NCBI GenBank assembly: GCA_905221605.1
Contig: CAJNDS010002777.1
Coordinates: forward strand, 188,501 to 252,500
DNA from: Symbiodinium natans
Taxonomy: Eukaryota; Sar; Dinophyceae; Suessiales; Symbiodiniaceae
DNA: 64,000 bases
Direction: 5' to 3'
The position numbers and the translations under genes were made by a program. Under the pieces are notes generated by a model. The model did no database searches. It saw only the letters and a list, made by a program, of their open reading frames with translations, and had not been told where the DNA came from. Below are positions 41,035 through 51,410 of this stretch, piece by piece. Every line of letters begins with the position of its first letter. Positions within the stretch are counted from its first letter, which is position 1.

Positions 41035-41763
41035 GTTCTGGACCCTTGAAATTAGGTCGCCCACGAATGGGCCTATAGCGTGTACAGTGTACAGGACTTC
41101 TAGGGTTTAGGGTTTAGGGTGTATTATGGGTCTTATAGGGTGTAGAGAGGGTTTGGTTTGAGGGTTTTTTTGGCCTTGATGAGGTTTATGGTGCTTATAG
41201 GCTTTAGGGTTCAGGCTTCTTATAGGTGTGTAGGGCTGACAGGGTTTTTTGGGTGGGTGTATAGGATGGGAATTTTTGGGGTTTATGAGACTTGTAGAAT
41301 TGCTATGGCTTAAATGCTCGGAATTCGCAGTGTTTGGGCGTCAGGGTTTAGGGCCGATTTCTTGGATTTGCTGACACCCTGCACCCCAACCCGAAACGCT
41401 CAACCCCCTAAGCCATCCTAAGCCGCGAAAGCCTATAAACTCTATAAGCCTAAACCCTAGACCCTAAACCGTCCAAAACCCCTAAAGCCTAGAATCCCCA
41501 GAACGCCGATCCTAAGCCTCAAAAACCCTCGAAAGCCTAAAACCGTAAACCCTAATCCCCCAAAACATACAAACCGTTGCAAACCCCAGAATCTAAGCCC
41601 TAAGCCCTATGCCCTTGAACCCCTCACACCTAAACCCTATAACCCCTAAACTCTATAACCCCTAAACCCTAGCCCTAAACCCTAAACCCTAAACCCTAAA
41701 CCCCACACCCTTAGCTGCATAAACCCCCAGCCCCTGAACCCGCAAACCTCCGGAAGTCCCGAG
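41035..41763. repeat. Degenerate telomere-type repeat, no gene seen
   Basis: Degenerate TTTAGGG/TTATAGGG at 41100-41300 and CCCTAAA/CCCTATAA at 41395-41710. Confidence 0.65.
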
Positions 41764-42010
41764 GCTCCGGGAGCTGCAGCGTCAACTTCAGGCCCCGCTT
41801 TATAAGGAGTTGAGGACTTGTGGAGTTTTAGGGTTTCAGGGTTTAGGGTTTAGGGTTAAGGGATTAGGGCTTGCAAAGAAGAAGGCTTCAGCAACTGCAA
41901 TAGAGCTTTTTGTGACGGCTCGTGCCATCCCTGCGGATTTTTGGAGACTTTGGTTCGATTGGGGAGCCTTTTCTTTCTGCGCCGGCTTGTTTAGCTTATC
42001 GGGGTCTTGA
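41764..42010 (+). CDS. 3' end of an unknown gene, hydrophobic C terminus
   Basis: Exon 41764-41806 (CCGAG|G; LRELQRQLQAPLYK), GA donor, 78-bp TTTAGGG-type intron, exon 41885-42010 (GAAG|GCT; ELFVTARAIPADFWRLWFDW then AFSFCAGLFSLSGS, TGA). Phases agree. The end is aromatic and hydrophobic, possibly membrane-associated. Not recognised. Confidence 0.5.
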
Positions 42011-42088
42011 AGGGAGGGGGTTTAGCGTTTGGGATTTAGGGTTTAGGATTTAGGGCTTAGGGTTTAGGATTTAGGGTTAAGGATTTAG

Positions 42089-42299
42089 GGTTATACGGTT
42101 CATGGGGGAGGACCCGTTCCTCTCGGCCACCGACGGTGCCCGCTTCATCTTCGTGTCGGAGGTTCCCAACCGGCACATCTCCATGGCACTCCTGAAACTG
42201 CTGTGCGAGCAGCGAGGGGCGGAGCTGGCCTCCCGCGGGCTTTCCCGTGGCGGCAACGAGGCCTTCACGCCAACAGCCCTGGTGGTGCTCACTTCGAAC
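42089..42299 (+). CDS. D5/P4-type primase-helicase-like exon
   Basis: TTTAG|G acceptor, GC donor (GCTGGGGG), 70 codons. The segment GARFIFVSEVPN, then LLKLLCEQRGAELASRG, then EAFTPTALVVLTSN follows the order seen in the helicase part of the D5/phage P4 family: GAR...E, K-LL, basic stretch, F-x-P, then L-x-SN near sensor 1. The Walker A motif would be in an upstream exon and was not found. It acts on DNA replication forks in known members; the role here is unknown. The match is from memory of the family pattern. Confidence 0.5.
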
Positions 42300-43185
42300 G
42301 CTGGGGGAAGCTCACGGCAAGCTTAGGGAAGCTTATGGAGCCTTAGGGAGTAGTGGGGAGTATTATGGAAACTGGGGCTACATGCCCCCTTGAATTCCCC
42401 TCCCTTAAGGACCCTATGTAATTGGACAAACAGCCTTGCAAACGACTGCTTGAAGTAGCTTCTGGGTTTGGATATCCATTCGTATGGCAGCCCATCGAAA
42501 TACAGGTTCCAAGTGAACCACATGCAGTTTCCATTTATGAGGTCTTGAGGGCTCTCAAGGTTTAGGATTTAGTGCTTTAGGGTTTTCAGGGATCTCGGAC
42601 TTAGGGTTTAGGAGTTTAGGGGTAAGGATTGAGGGGTTTAGGGGTTTAAGGTTCAGGGCTTGAGGGTTCTGGGGCTGCTGTGTTAAGGGTTGAGAGTTCG
42701 AGGCACCTTCTGGGGTCTTGGAGGGGCTACAGGGTTCAAAGCCCCAAGCTGAAAGCCTAAACCTGGGAACCAATAAAACCCCTAAATCTCCCCCAAACCA
42801 GAAAACAACGTTTGAAAAAGAAGCCATAGAAACCCTACAAAACCCTACAACAGGCTTGCAAGACCTCAACACAAAAAACAAAAGACTTACAAGCACCCTC
42901 TGCAAAACCCTTGAAACCTCTCATCAAACCCCCCATAACCCCCCATGAAGCCCTTTAACAATTCGTAATGACGCCCAACGAGATCCCTTCTAACAGCCCT
43001 CGCGATAAAGGTAAGCCACGAAGCAAAAAGTCTCAGTAAATCCTATAAACCCCTGGAAAACCCTGTTAGAACCCTATAAAACCTATAGAACCCAAAAAGG
43101 ACCCTCATTAAGACACCCTAAACCCTAAACCTAAAACCCTAAACCCTGAACCCTGAACCCTAAACCCCCTAAACCCCACCCTAAG
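42300..43185. other. Repeat I2, unique DNA and degenerate repeat
   Basis: I2 (42315-42372) starts a probable intron. 42555-42680 is degenerate TTTAGGG. 42700-43110 is degenerate CCCTAAA/CCCTATAA with open frames that I attribute to the repeat. Confidence 0.5.
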
Positions 43186-43233
43186 GAGCTCGGGGAGCAG
43201 CTCATCCAGAAGAGGGCCCAGGCGGGCTGCTGA
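43186..43233 (+). CDS. Short terminal exon candidate
   Basis: CCTAAG|GAG acceptor directly after CCCTAAA repeat, 15 codons ELGEQLIQKRAQAGC, TGA. Helical, short. Not recognised. Confidence 0.45.
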   Translation, partial: ELGEQLIQKRAQAGC

Positions 43234-44103
43234 GCCGGCGAGCATGTGAGGAGAGGCCCCCCCGCCTTTAGGGTTTAGGGTTTAGGGATTTAGGGTTTAG
43301 GGTTTAGGGTTTAGGGTTTGGGGTTTGGGGTTTGGGGTTTGGGGTTTGGGGTTGCGGGTTCAGGGCATGTGAGCGGGGCCTCCCCCCCTTTTTAGGGGTT
43401 TAGGGATTTGGGGTTGAGAGTTTTTTGGGGGTTTTGGGGTTTTGGGGGGGATTAGGGTTTGGTTTGTTTGTTGGGCTTAGGGGGTTTAGGGTTTGGGGTT
43501 TTTGGGGTTTAAGGGGTTGAGGTTTGGGGGGTTTGGTTTTTTGGAGTTTATTGGGTTCGTGGTTCAGGGCGGCCATAGGGGCGGAATTTATCGTTCAAGA
43601 GTTGAAGCGGGTTTGGGTTCCTTTGAGGCCTATAGTTTTTAGGGTCTAAGGTCTACCAGCTTACCTTCAACAGCCTTTGGTTGTGAAGCTAGATAGGTTA
43701 GGGTTCAGGGTTTTCGGGTGATGGATTAGAATTTGGTCTTAAGATGGGGGGGGCCTTTTTCGCTTGCACACGCTGCGCAGGCGTCGGGGCACCGTTTGTG
43801 CCCTGCAAAGTAAGCGCCCGTCGCAGCTGTGTTGTTTGCCTGTTTTGGGGGTGCACGTCCCGCCCCGCCCAGACCCCATGCAAAGCAGGGGAGGGTGAAA
43901 AGATGCCGATTTTTGTCCCGCAGCGACGCCTGAAAGGCCTTGTGCTGCCAGGAGCAGTGTCCTGTAAACTTTCAACCCTCCGCCACCCCCCACAAAATCC
44001 CTCGATCCCCGAAAAAAACCCTAAGCCCTAAACCCTGAACCCAAAACTCTAAACCCTACCCCTAAACCCTAAACCCCAAACCCGACGCTCTGGGGATTTT
44101 TAG
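43234..44103. repeat. TTTAGGG/TTTGGGG with duplicated flanks; unassigned frame
   Basis: GCATGTGAG plus a C-rich tail occurs at 43242 and 43365 on either side of TTTAGGG/TTTGGGG. Degenerate TTTGGGG to 43560. A + frame at 43744-43990 (KMPIFVPQRRLKGLVLPGAV) and a minus frame are both open; undecided. Confidence 0.5.
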
Positions 44104-44166
44104 GCTGCAGAGGCTCCGCGGGGAGAGCTCCGAAACCTCGCCAACCCAAGCCCCGAAGGCCCAAAG
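44104..44166 (+). CDS. Exon candidate, unknown protein
   Basis: TTTTTAG|G acceptor, frame LQRLRGESSETSPTQAPKAQ, AG|GT donor. Good splice context. Not recognised. Confidence 0.45.
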
Positions 44167-45089
44167 GTCTCGGGGCATAATTGGATTGAAGGGTTTAGGG
44201 TTTAGGGTTTAGGGTTTTGGGTGTAGGGTTTAGGGTTTAGGGTTCAGGAATCTTGTCAGAGGGTTTTCAGGGCCATCCTCGATTAGGACGGTTGGGGTTC
44301 GGGGTTTAGCGTTTGCATGGCTTAGGGAATAAAGGTTGGGCCTTAGGCCGGCAAAGGACTCCAATATCAGTACTTCCCACAGTAGGGGTACCTCGTTGAT
44401 CCAAACAGAATAGACTCCCTTCAATGTCATAGGGACCCCCAGAAAAGGGTACCCCAAAACCCTAAACCCTAAACCCTAAACCCTAAACCCTAAACCCTAA
44501 ACCCTAGACCCTAGACCCTAGACCCTAAACCCGCCTAAACCTCAAACCCTAAACCCTAACCCCCCAAATATGAACGTGACCTGAGCCGTAGGAGGAGTTC
44601 GGGCTGGCGCAGGTCACCGTGAGCCCAACGGAGTTTAGAAGCATGGGGGTTAGACCCCCTTGAAACATAGTGCTTAGGGTTTAGGGTTTAGGGTTTTAAG
44701 GTTTAGGTTTTAGGGTTTTAAACCCTAAGCCCTAATGAGGGTTTGGGGTTTAGGGTTAAGGGTTTATAGGGAAACCGGAGCTGTCCCCAACGAGTCTGAA
44801 TGACTCGTTGAGTCAGGAGAGTCCGATATCAGGCCATCGCCCGCGTCGGAAAGCTGCCTGTTCTCAGAGCCACCTGCTCATCCTATTGCAGGGTCTCTGC
44901 CTTAGGAACCCCTCAGCCCTTAAGTCTGTAGACGGTTCATTTGGAGGCCTCAGGTTCAAACTTCATGGCTTTAAGTTATGATGCCCTGGCGGTACCCTTG
45001 CGGTTGATGGCTTTCAGATTCTGTCTTCTCCCTGAACCCTAAACTCTAAACCCTAAACCCTAAAGCCTCAACCCTTCTACACTCTCCAG
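44167..45089. repeat. TTTAGGG and CCCTAAA blocks; one open frame
   Basis: TTTAGGG at 44193-44250 and 44677-44710, CCCTAAA at 44457-44530. A + frame at 44778-44981 (SPTSLNDSLSQESPISGHRP, stop TGA) may contain coding sequence; no acceptor G. Confidence 0.5.
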
Positions 45090-45144
45090 GCCTCGCAGCA
45101 AGACCTCCCCCTCTGCTCCCCCGTCCAAAGTCTGGAAAGTCTGG
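45090..45144 (+). CDS. Exon candidate, unknown protein
   Basis: CTCTCCAG|GCC acceptor, frame SQQDLPLCSPVQSLESL, GT donor. Not recognised. Confidence 0.4.
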
Positions 45145-45407
45145 GTCTATGGGGTTTAGGGTTTAGGGTTTAGGGTTTATGGGTTAGGATTGAGGATTGA
45201 ACCCGGACCCCCAAAGCCCTCGAAAACTCTAAGCTCCTAATTTCAAAGCCCTCAGAGCATCCCGAAGCACCAAAAACGCGGCCCCAAACCCCCTAAGCCC
45301 TAAAACCTAAACCCTAAACCCCAAACCCTATACCCTAAACCCCAAACCCTCAACCCTAAACCCTAAACCTCCTCCCCTCCAGCCTCCAGCAGACAGTCAA
45401 AGCCCAG

Positions 45408-45454
45408 GCATGACGGACAAGCCACGGCCTCGGATCCCATTCGTCTTCCATGGG
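45408..45454 (+). CDS. Exon candidate, possibly initiator
   Basis: GCCCAG|GC then ATG, frame MTDKPRPRIPFVFHG, GT donor at a TTTAGGG run. It could be the first coding exon after trans-splicing at the AG. Not recognised. Confidence 0.4.
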
Positions 45455-46015
45455 GTGGGTTTAGGGTTTGGGGTTAGGGTTTAGGGTTTAGGGTTTAGGG
45501 TTTAGGGTTAAGTTTTGTTGTTTTTGTTTAGGGGGTCGGGGTCTGGGGGTTACATTTTCTGGCACATTTTGGTTCTTAAGGGTGGTGTTCTTCCCGCTGA
45601 AACTACAGGTCCTCAATAGGGATTCTAGTACTCATATTATACTCCCTATATGAAGGACTTTTAGTATAAGTCCGAACATTCCTAAACCCTAAACCCTAAA
45701 CCCTAAACCCTAGAGCCCTAAAGCCCTAATTCTAATCCCTAATCCCTAAACCCTAAACCCTAAACCCTAAACCCTAAACCCTAAACCCTAAACCCTAAAC
45801 CCTAAACCCTCCCGAGCTCGGCGTTTGAAAAGATGTCAGGGGGCTTGGGGTTTTCAAGCTCAAGTCGAGCTTGGAGTGTGCCGGGTACCATGTGTAGGGT
45901 CTAGGCCTCAGCCCTCAACCCTCAACCCCCAACTCTAAACCCTCAACCCTAAACCCTAAATCCTCAACCCTAAACCCTAAACCTTGCGGGTCTTAAAGGC
46001 TTGAAGGGTTGAGGG
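45455..46015. repeat. Telomere-type arrays and element B3
   Basis: TTTAGGG at 45460-45512, B3 at 45583-45682, CCCTAAA at 45684-45710 and 45740-45810, degenerate CCCTCAA at 45905-45985. Confidence 0.7.
45583..45682 (+). mobile_element. TIR element family B, copy B3
   Basis: GTGTTCTTCCCGCTGAAACT at the left, ACTTTTAGTATAAGTCCGAACATTC at the right (AGTATAAG and GAACAT as in other copies). A CCCTAAA array begins directly after the right end. Confidence 0.5.
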
Positions 46016-46111
46016 TTAGAAATCCACAAAACTGACAGGCAGGCCTTGATAAACTGCGCTGGCTCCTAAGGGTTTAAGGTTCAGTAAGGGTTCAGGGTTA
46101 GTGGGGGCCAG

Positions 46112-46338
46112 GTCCCCGCCACACCAGAAGCCGCGGCTCCGAGACCATCTACATCTACACCGGCTTCCAGCCAGGCAAAGAGCAGCCAGCCAAGCAGCCA
46201 GCCAAGGGCTCCAGTACGCCGACGCCTCCGACTCGAAGATCAGCGGATCGTTGAGAATGGTGTTGGCCAACACGTAAGCCGAAGCAACCAGGAAAACGTC
46301 CCTGGATCTGTGACTTGGCTTACAAGGCCCAAGAGCTC
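46112..46338 (+). CDS. Coding-like segment, frame uncertain
   Basis: All three + frames have protein-like parts: ETIYIYTGFQPGKEQPAKQP in one, LQYADASDSKISGSLRMVLA ending TAA in another. A minus frame (46016-46273) is open too. The AGCCAGCCAAGC repeat in the middle causes part of this. Coding is likely; the exact frame is not decided. Confidence 0.3.
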
Positions 46339-47349
46339 TTGAGGGTTTAGGGTTCAGGGTTTAGGGCGTAGGGGTTTTAAGGTTAGGGCTTATAGGGTTT
46401 AAGCTTTAGGATTAAGGGGGCAAGGCATCAAATTGCCGCAGGATCGCACATCTTGGGGTAATAACAGGGGTTACCGGGTTACCCCCCCCCCCCCTCCCCG
46501 GAAAGCTCTGAAACCAAACCCTTTAGTCCCTGGACCCTAGACCCATAACTGCTAGAGCTGGCACCCTACACACTAACCCTAAACCAGGGCAATCATGATA
46601 CCTTCGCACAGGAAGACCAAGAAACGGGTTGTGGGAAGCCTCTTCGTTGCAGAGGCGGGATCGGGGTTCGGGATGTGTGGTCTTATTGCAGTAAACCCTT
46701 AAGCCCCTCAATGCCGAAACCCCAAACCCTACACGCCTGAAAATGATGGTGCAGCCGGCATCTCTGAGCTTTTCACTGACTTGGCGTCTTTCGCAACCAT
46801 CAAGAAGAACCCTAAGCCTTTCATCCTAACCCCTACGCCCAGGCCCTAAAGTTCATGCCTAAACTCCAAAACCTCTCATCTCCCAGCCCCAACTCCTCAG
46901 CCCTAAGCCCTAAACCCGAAACCCTGATCCCTAAACCCTAAACCCTAAAGCCCAAACCCTAAATCCTAAACCCTAAACCCTAAACCCTAAACCCCAAACC
47001 CCAAACCCCAAACCCTAAACCCTAAACCCTAAACCCTAAACCCTAAACCCTAAACCCTAAACCCTAAACCCTAAACCCTCTCTCTCTCTCTCTATTATGT
47101 ATATATATATAACCTAAGCCCTTTCTCCGTGGGGGGCCAGGATGAAGGTAGCGGACCAACGGATGCCATGTCGGTAGGACTCCCAGACTCTTTCCATTCA
47201 GGGTTTAGGGTTTAGGGTTTAGGGTTTAGGGTTTAGGGTTTAGGGTTTAGGGTTTAGGGTTTGGGGTTTGGGGTTTAGGGTTTGGGGTTTAGGGTTTAGG
47301 GTTTAGGGTTTAGGGTTTAGGGTTTGGGGTTTGGGGTTTGGGGGTTTAG

Positions 47350-47514
47350 GGCTGCTCCCCCTTATACTACCAGTCCTCAACGGGTCACCCTAAACCCTAA
47401 ACCCTAAACCCTAAACCCTAAACCCTAAACCCTAAACCCTAAGCCCTAAGCCCTAAAACCTAAACCCTAAACCACCCCCATTGGGGACTGTTCGTATACG
47501 GGGGGAACATCCCA
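47350..47514 (+). mobile_element. TIR element family B, copy B4, split by a CCCTAAA array
   Basis: Left arm GGCTGCTCCCCCTTATACTA then CCAGTCCTCAACGGGT; right arm TTGGGGACTGTTCGTATACG then GGGGGGAACATCCCA. The arms match family B ends, but the middle is an 85-bp CCCTAAA array (47387-47472) absent from other copies. Confidence 0.75.
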
Positions 47515-48237
47515 AGTTGGGGGTTCACAGGTTTTGTAGGGTTGTTTGAGGTTTAGTGTTCAGGGTTCAGGGGTAGAGAGGGTGAATTGAACTCTCAGAT
47601 TCTTTCCGGGTGGGCTGTTTGCTTCGGAAGGCCCAATACCACTGAGTTTCAGGTTTAAGGGTACCAAAGCCCTAAACCCCAAACCCTAAACCCCAAACCC
47701 TAGGGTCTACGACTTAGCATGCGTGCCCACGACGCTGAATCATGGAATCAACCTTCGGCTCTACTTGGCGGCTTATCACCTGGAGAACACCCCGAACCCT
47801 AAACCCTAAACCCTAAGCCCTAAACCCAAAAACTCTACAGCAAACCTTAACCCGAACCCTACCTCGGAGTTTAGTTTGGACATGTGCCAGGATTCCCAGA
47901 TTGGGCCTTTGTTCTGGGTTAGCTTCCCTTTTCAAGCGTTTAGGGTTTGGGGTGATCGAGTTTAGGCTTTACGGTTTGGGGTTAAGGTTCCCTTCATTCA
48001 GGAAACCCTGTTAAACAACCCCCAAAAAAGGTGCCCTTGTTATTCCTAGGTTGCTCCTGGAACTAGATAGTGGGTTTAGGGTTTAGAGATTAGGGTTTAG
48101 GGTATATCTCCCAGGGGTGTTATAGGGCAGACAGGCGTGCCTGGGATGTAGGGGCTCCTATGGCCTAGAGGCCCTAAGCCCGAAACCCTGCACCCGAAAT
48201 CCTAAACCCGAAGCCCGAAACCCTCATCCCTAAACCC

Positions 48238-48330
48238 CACTTAGAGGTGCATGGTACTTAATAACTGGTTATAATTGGGTTATAAGTACAGTTTGTTACT
48301 GGGTTGACAGGTATCATGAACCGCCAAGTA
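48238..48330 (+). mobile_element. TIR element family H, copy H4
   Basis: CACTTAGAGGTGCATGGTAC at the left, GGTATCATGAACCGCCAAGT at the right; core GGGTTATAAGTACAGTT. Shorter than H1. A CCCTAAA array follows directly. Confidence 0.65.
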
Positions 48331-49028
48331 AACCCTAAACCCTAAACCCTAAACCCTAAACCCAGGGTTTAGGGTTTAGGGTTTGGGGTTTGGGGTTTGG
48401 GGATTTAGGGGGGGGTTTAGGGTTTAGGGTTTAAGGTTTAGGGTTTAGGGTTTGGGGTTTGGGGTTTGGGGTTTGGGGTTGAGGGTTTGGGGTTTGGGGA
48501 TTTAGGGGGGGTTTAGGGTTTAGGGTTTAGGGTTTGGCGTTTAGGGTTTAGGGTTTGGGGTTGAGGGTTGAGGGTTGAGGGTTTAGGGTTTAGGTGGCCG
48601 GAGGTCTCCATGAGACAATCGCACTCTCTGAAGAGGCAAAACCCTGAACCCGAACCCCCAAATCCCAAACCCTAAGCCTTAAAAACCCTGAAGCCTCAAC
48701 CCAAGAGTCGTCTCAACGTCAGTCCTACCATTCTGACTCTTTTTTCCTCCCCGGGCCCAGCCGTATAAGCACCAAAGCGCCTACCCGAAACCGGAATCCT
48801 GAGTCATGAAACCCCTAAACCCTAAACCCTAAACACTAAACCCTAAACCCTAAACCCTAAACCCTAAACCCTAAACCCTGAACCCTAAACCCTAAACCCT
48901 AAACCCTAAACCCTAAACCCTAAACCCTAAACCCTAAACCCTAAACCTGATCCCTACCAGGACCAAAGACTCCGTGAGCCCTGCTGTAAAGCCTACACCC
49001 CAAACCCCACTGCAATCGGAACCGTAGC

Positions 49029-49087
49029 AAGCGTCCGGGATGTCTGCGTCCTTACGGGACGAGCTACGTCAATCGGAAGCTGCATCG
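49029..49087 (+). CDS. Exon candidate, charged
   Basis: Frame MSASLRDELRQSEAAS from 49040, GA donor (GAGCCCTAAACC) running into CCCTGAAA/CCCTAAA repeat. The left boundary is not fixed. Not recognised. Confidence 0.4.
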
Positions 49088-49093
49088 GAGCCC

Positions 49094-49197
49094 TAAACCC
49101 CAAACCCTGAAACCCTGAAACCCTGAAACCCTGAAACCCTGAAACCCTGAAACCCTGAAACCCTGAAACCCTAAACCCTAAACCCTAAACCCTAAAC
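49094..49197. repeat. CCCTGAAA octamer array with CCCTAAA ends
   Basis: Eight CCCTGAAA units between normal CCCTAAA units: an 8-bp variant amplified in place. Confidence 0.9.
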
Positions 49198-49200
49198 GGA

Positions 49201-49272
49201 CTGTTGAACACCGGCGTGCAAGCTGATCTCCAGCGCGCACAAGAAGAGGAAGAGATCCAGTGCAAGACATGA
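49201..49272 (+). CDS. Terminal exon candidate, acidic coiled stretch
   Basis: Frame LLNTGVQADLQRAQEEEEIQ then CKT, TGA. No AG lies immediately before it, so the real exon probably starts at an internal AG. Likely the partner of 49029-49087. Not recognised. Confidence 0.35.
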   Translation: MLNTGVQADLQRAQEEEEIQCKT

Positions 49273-49636
49273 AGGTTATCTTTCTTCGGCCCTCTGGAGC
49301 CCATAGCAGGCTGAAGCCTACTCCCTAAGCTCCAGTACTATGGTTTCGCTTTCAATAGGGTTTAGACCTTCAAACAACAAACCCGCCTAAAACTCTAGAA
49401 CCAGTAAACACCAACACCCTAGACCTAATAAACCCTAAAACCCTATAAACGTTAAACGGCCAAGTGCACCTAAACCCTAAACCCTAAACCCTAAACCCTA
49501 AACCCTAAACCCTAAACCCTAAACCCTAAACCCTAAACCCTAAACCCTAAACCCTAAACCCTAAACCCTAAACCCTAAACCCTAAACCCTAAACCCTAAA
49601 CCCTAAACACAATACCTAAACGTTTTCGTTGCTCAG
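49273..49636. repeat. CCCTAAA array 49470-49608 and unique DNA
   Basis: The array is near perfect for about 138 bp. No supported frame. Confidence 0.85.
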
Positions 49637-49686
49637 GTGGTCACCGTGGAACGGGAGTTGCTTGAGGCCTCAGGCGCGCCAGCCCG
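49637..49686 (+). CDS. Exon candidate, unknown protein
   Basis: GCTCAG|GTG acceptor, frame VVTVERELLEASGAPA, CG|GT donor into TTTAGGG. Not recognised. Confidence 0.45.
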
Positions 49687-50787
49687 GTTTAGGGTTGAGG
49701 GTTAGGGTTTAGGGTTTAGGGTTTAGGGTTTAGGGTTTAGGGTTTAGGGTTTAGGGTTTAGGGTTTAGGGTTTAGGGTTTAGGGTTTAGGGTTTAGGGTT
49801 TGAAGTTTAGGGTTTAGGGTTCAAAGAGGGGGGCTTGGTGTTCAGGGTTGAGGATTTAGGGCTTAAGCTCTACAAGTAAGACCCTTTGATCTATGGAACA
49901 TTCCCTCTAACGTTTGGTCTCCTAAGAATGAACTCTGTTGTGTATTTGCTTGCATACATCCCCAGGGGATGTAGAAAGCGTAGTATTTTCTGTTTTGGTT
50001 GTAATCCCAGAGGGTCCATTTGTAGCACTACTCTGACAGTCGGTGCCCCAAAGCCCTATTGAGTATGGTTTTGGGGAATCTAAACCCTAAACCCTAAACC
50101 CTAAACCCTAAACCCTAAACCCTAAACCCTAAACCCTAAACCCTAAACCCTAAACCCTAAACCCTAAACCCTAAACCCTAAACCCTAAACCCTAAACCCT
50201 AAACCCTAAACCCTAACCATAAACCCTAAACCCTAAACCCTAAACCCTAAACCCTAAACCCTAAACCCTAAACCCTAAACCCTAAACCCTAAACCCTAAA
50301 CCCTAAACCCTAGCCTATCTCCACAATAAGTACTACAAATGGACCTGGGATGTGAGGAGTACAGAACCTAGGGCATCCCTCCTTGGGTGCCATAGAATAC
50401 GGAGCCTTATAACGAGGGTTTAGGGTTTAGGGCTAGGGTTTAGGGTTTAGGGTTTAGGGTTTAGGGTTTAGGGTTTAGGGTTTAGGGTTTAGGGTGTAGG
50501 GTTTAGGGTTTTTAGGGTTTAGGGTTTGCGGTTTGGGGTTTTAGGGTTTAGGGTTTAGGGTTTAGGGTTTAGGGTTTAGGGTTTAGGGTTTAGGGTTTAG
50601 GGTTTAGGGTTTAGGGCCAGGGTTTAGGGTTGAGGGCTCAACCCTAAAATCTTGATCCCTAAGCCCTAAGCCGCAAACCCTAAACCCAATAAGCCGAAAA
50701 CCCGAAACCCTAAACCCTAAACCCTAAACGCTAAACCCTAAACCCTAAACCCTAAACCCTTAACCCTAACAAACCCACCGACTGAAG
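49687..50787. repeat. Facing telomere-type arrays
   Basis: TTTAGGG at 49687-49820, CCCTAAA at 50082-50312 (about 230 bp), TTTAGGG at 50415-50618, degenerate CCCTAAA at 50640-50760. Adjacent arrays face opposite ways. No gene seen. Confidence 0.9.
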
Positions 50788-50843
50788 GTCTCACGGTGGA
50801 AGCCCTCAGCGACTGGCGTGTGAACCCCATGGAGTTCGACAAG
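50788..50843 (+). CDS. Exon candidate, unknown protein
   Basis: TGAAG|GT acceptor, frame LTVEALSDWRVNPMEFDK, GC donor (GCTCAAGG). Not recognised. Confidence 0.45.
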
Positions 50844-51352
50844 GCTCAAGGGGGGGAGGGGACCCTAAGCCAATCCTATGGAGTCTTGCGTTTAGGGTTT
50901 AGGGTTTAGGTTTAGGGTTTAGGGTTTAGGGCTAGGGTGTGAGGGTTCAGGGCTTACGTAGGGCTTGGTGAATATTGTTGGTTTAGGGTTTGGGCTTATG
51001 GTTTTTTGTTGAGAAGGGTAGGCCAACACACGTTCACCTACTGCGCCTCCGAACCATGGACAGGGTTTAGGGTTTAGGGTTTGGGGTTTAGGGTTTAGGG
51101 TTTAGGGTTTAGGGTTTAGGGTTTAGGGTTTAGGGTTTAGGGTTTAGGGTGCTGAGTGCGGATATCTGGGTTTAAACCCTGAGTCTTAGACCTGGATTCC
51201 GAAAGTCTGCACCCTAAACCTAAACCATGCACCCTGAAGGCCGTCTACCCTAAGCCCTAAACCCCAAACCCTAATCTCACTAATCCCAAACCCTAAGCCC
51301 TAAACCCAATCTACCCTAAGCCCGAACCCCTAGCTTTCCCAAACGCCGCAAG
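50844..51352. repeat. TTTAGGG arrays, no gene seen
   Basis: 50888-50935, 51061-51150, then degenerate CCCTAAA. Confidence 0.8.
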
Positions 51353-51410
51353 GTGATGAACAGGGCCCTCGCTGCTTTCATCATCGGGCCCACTGGCCTC
51401 AATCTTCAGG
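51353..51410 (+). CDS. Exon candidate, unknown protein
   Basis: CGCAAG|GTG acceptor, frame VMNRALAAFIIGPTGLNLQ, GT donor. Not recognised. Confidence 0.45.

Larger units (their letters stand above)
46339..49028. repeat. Large telomere-type region with element B4 and C/H remnants
   Basis: CCCTAAA at 46928-47082 then a TC and TA tract; TTTAGGG at 47199-47350; B4 with array at 47350-47514; TTTAGGG/TTTGGGG at 48364-48593; CCCTAAA at 48815-48950. A family C remnant at 47986-48058 and H4 at 48238-48330. No exon I would defend. Confidence 0.7.

Noticed and set aside
45569-45580. Spliced-leader-like CATTTTGGTTC
   Set aside because: Mismatches in the conserved GGCTCAAG end.
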